Assembly (NCBI RefSeq): GCF_003627995.1
Contig: NZ_CP032707.1
Span: 1,974,501-2,038,500 of the forward strand
DNA length: 64,000 nt
Reading direction: 5' to 3'
Source: Brevundimonas naejangsanensis
Lineage (GTDB): Bacteria; Pseudomonadota; Alphaproteobacteria; Caulobacterales; Caulobacteraceae
Shown: piece by piece, positions 63,667 through 64,000 of the stretch
Layout of the letters: the number at the start of each line of letters is the position of its first letter
Position numbering within the stretch: position 1 is the first letter of the stretch
The notes under the pieces: model-generated
Databases searched by the model: none
Seen by the model: only the letters and a program-made list of their open reading frames with translations
What the model was told of the DNA's origin: nothing
Translations under genes and position numbers: made by a program

Positions 63667-64000
63667 CGTCCAAACTCGCCTAGCCCGCCCGAGCGGCGGG
63701 TTTCAGCCACGCCTCCCTCTGGTTGCTTTCTCGAGACGCGCCCGTTGCGCGCGCGGTGGCGTTCGCGCGGACAGCTGGCCTCCGCATTGGCATGGACGAC
63801 CGCGACGCCTCCCTTCGGAAGCTTGATCGCCACGGCGAAATGTCCGCTGAGAGGGCAAAGAATTTGTCCCATCGAAATTTGAATTTCTCAGTGGATCTTC
63901 TGTAAGCGCGATGAATCATTTTAAATTCGATCAGAATTTCTTGAATTGCGCATCCATTTTTGAATTCTGATACAATTGAAGGAAAATTATTTTGTTAACT
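63667..64000. other. Gene-free, AT-rich window end
   Basis: After the terminator I find no credible gene. From about 63,850 base use changes abruptly to AT-rich. It holds the dyads GAAATT-TG-AATTTC (63874-63887) and AAATTC-GATCA-GAATTT (63923-63939) and many GAATT words. It may be the upstream region of a gene to the right, or the edge of transferred DNA. Confidence 0.6.
63684..63704 (+). terminator. Terminator after lysR-type gene
   Basis: CCCGCC (63684-63689) pairs with GGCGGG (63695-63700) around CGAGC, followed by TTTC. It is 18 bp after the LysR stop. Confidence 0.65.

Overview
The window is GC-rich alphaproteobacterial DNA, most likely Caulobacterales and probably Brevundimonas. This rests on an overall impression from the proteins: three TonB-dependent receptors, a cyoABCD-SURF1-RegBA block, many secreted peptidases, a perfect CtrA-type box (TTAAC-N6-TTAAC) and Caulobacter-style promoter words. 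I saw no transposase, integrase, phage gene, rRNA or CRISPR array. One tRNA (Lys, CTT) is present.

Layout. 1-600: C-terminal part of malate synthase G. 680-7417: a chaperone-usher fimbrial locus (two Cys-pair pilin-like proteins, chaperone, usher, putative tip protein, and one more pilin-like gene on the opposite strand), preceded by a CtrA box and a sigma-54-like element. 7665-9014: an MFS transporter. 9156-16146: bo3-type ubiquinol oxidase cyoABCD, a SURF1 protein and the redox two-component pair RegB/RegA. 16309-20962: a CoA-transferase, tRNA-Lys, an APC permease with an overlapping Hpt protein, chorismate mutase and ferredoxin-NADP reductase. 21122-25270: a DPP-IV-type peptidase and a secreted amidase, bracketed by a perfect 41-bp inverted repeat. 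25586-34810: an M20D hydrolase, a TonB-dependent receptor, gamma-glutamyltransferase and a zinc metalloprotease. 35009-41212: a dipeptide-type ABC importer compressed by two gene fusions (binding protein + DppB; DppD + DppF) and coupled to a P1/NylC-like peptidase. 41300-52798: PhoN- and PhoD-type phosphatases, a second TonB-dependent receptor, and a catabolic run of omega-aminotransferase, XRE-cupin regulator, M20 deacylase, LeuB-like dehydrogenase, SDR and aldehyde dehydrogenase. 53213-55558: four overlapping lipoprotein genes (CsgG/HfaB-like, PEGA-like, DUF4810-like, DUF799/GNA1162-like). 55628-63666: a cupin, a third TonB-dependent receptor, an AbgT transporter, a CocE/S15 hydrolase and a LysR regulator. 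From about 63,850 to the end the DNA is strikingly AT-rich and no gene is visible.

How it works together. From 21 to 63 kb the theme is scavenging of peptides and amides: outer-membrane receptors, periplasmic peptidases and amidases, and inner-membrane importers (ABC, AbgT). Strong hairpins sit directly after the pilin gene and after two of the receptor genes, which suggests differential expression of highly needed envelope proteins versus downstream genes. An AATATT-centred word recurs in the promoter regions of all three receptor operons.

The best candidates for something undescribed are the four-lipoprotein CsgG/PEGA/DUF4810/DUF799 cassette, the binding-protein-permease fusion importer coupled to a P1 peptidase, the CtrA/sigma-54-associated fimbrial locus, and the 41-bp inverted repeat around the DPP-amidase pair.
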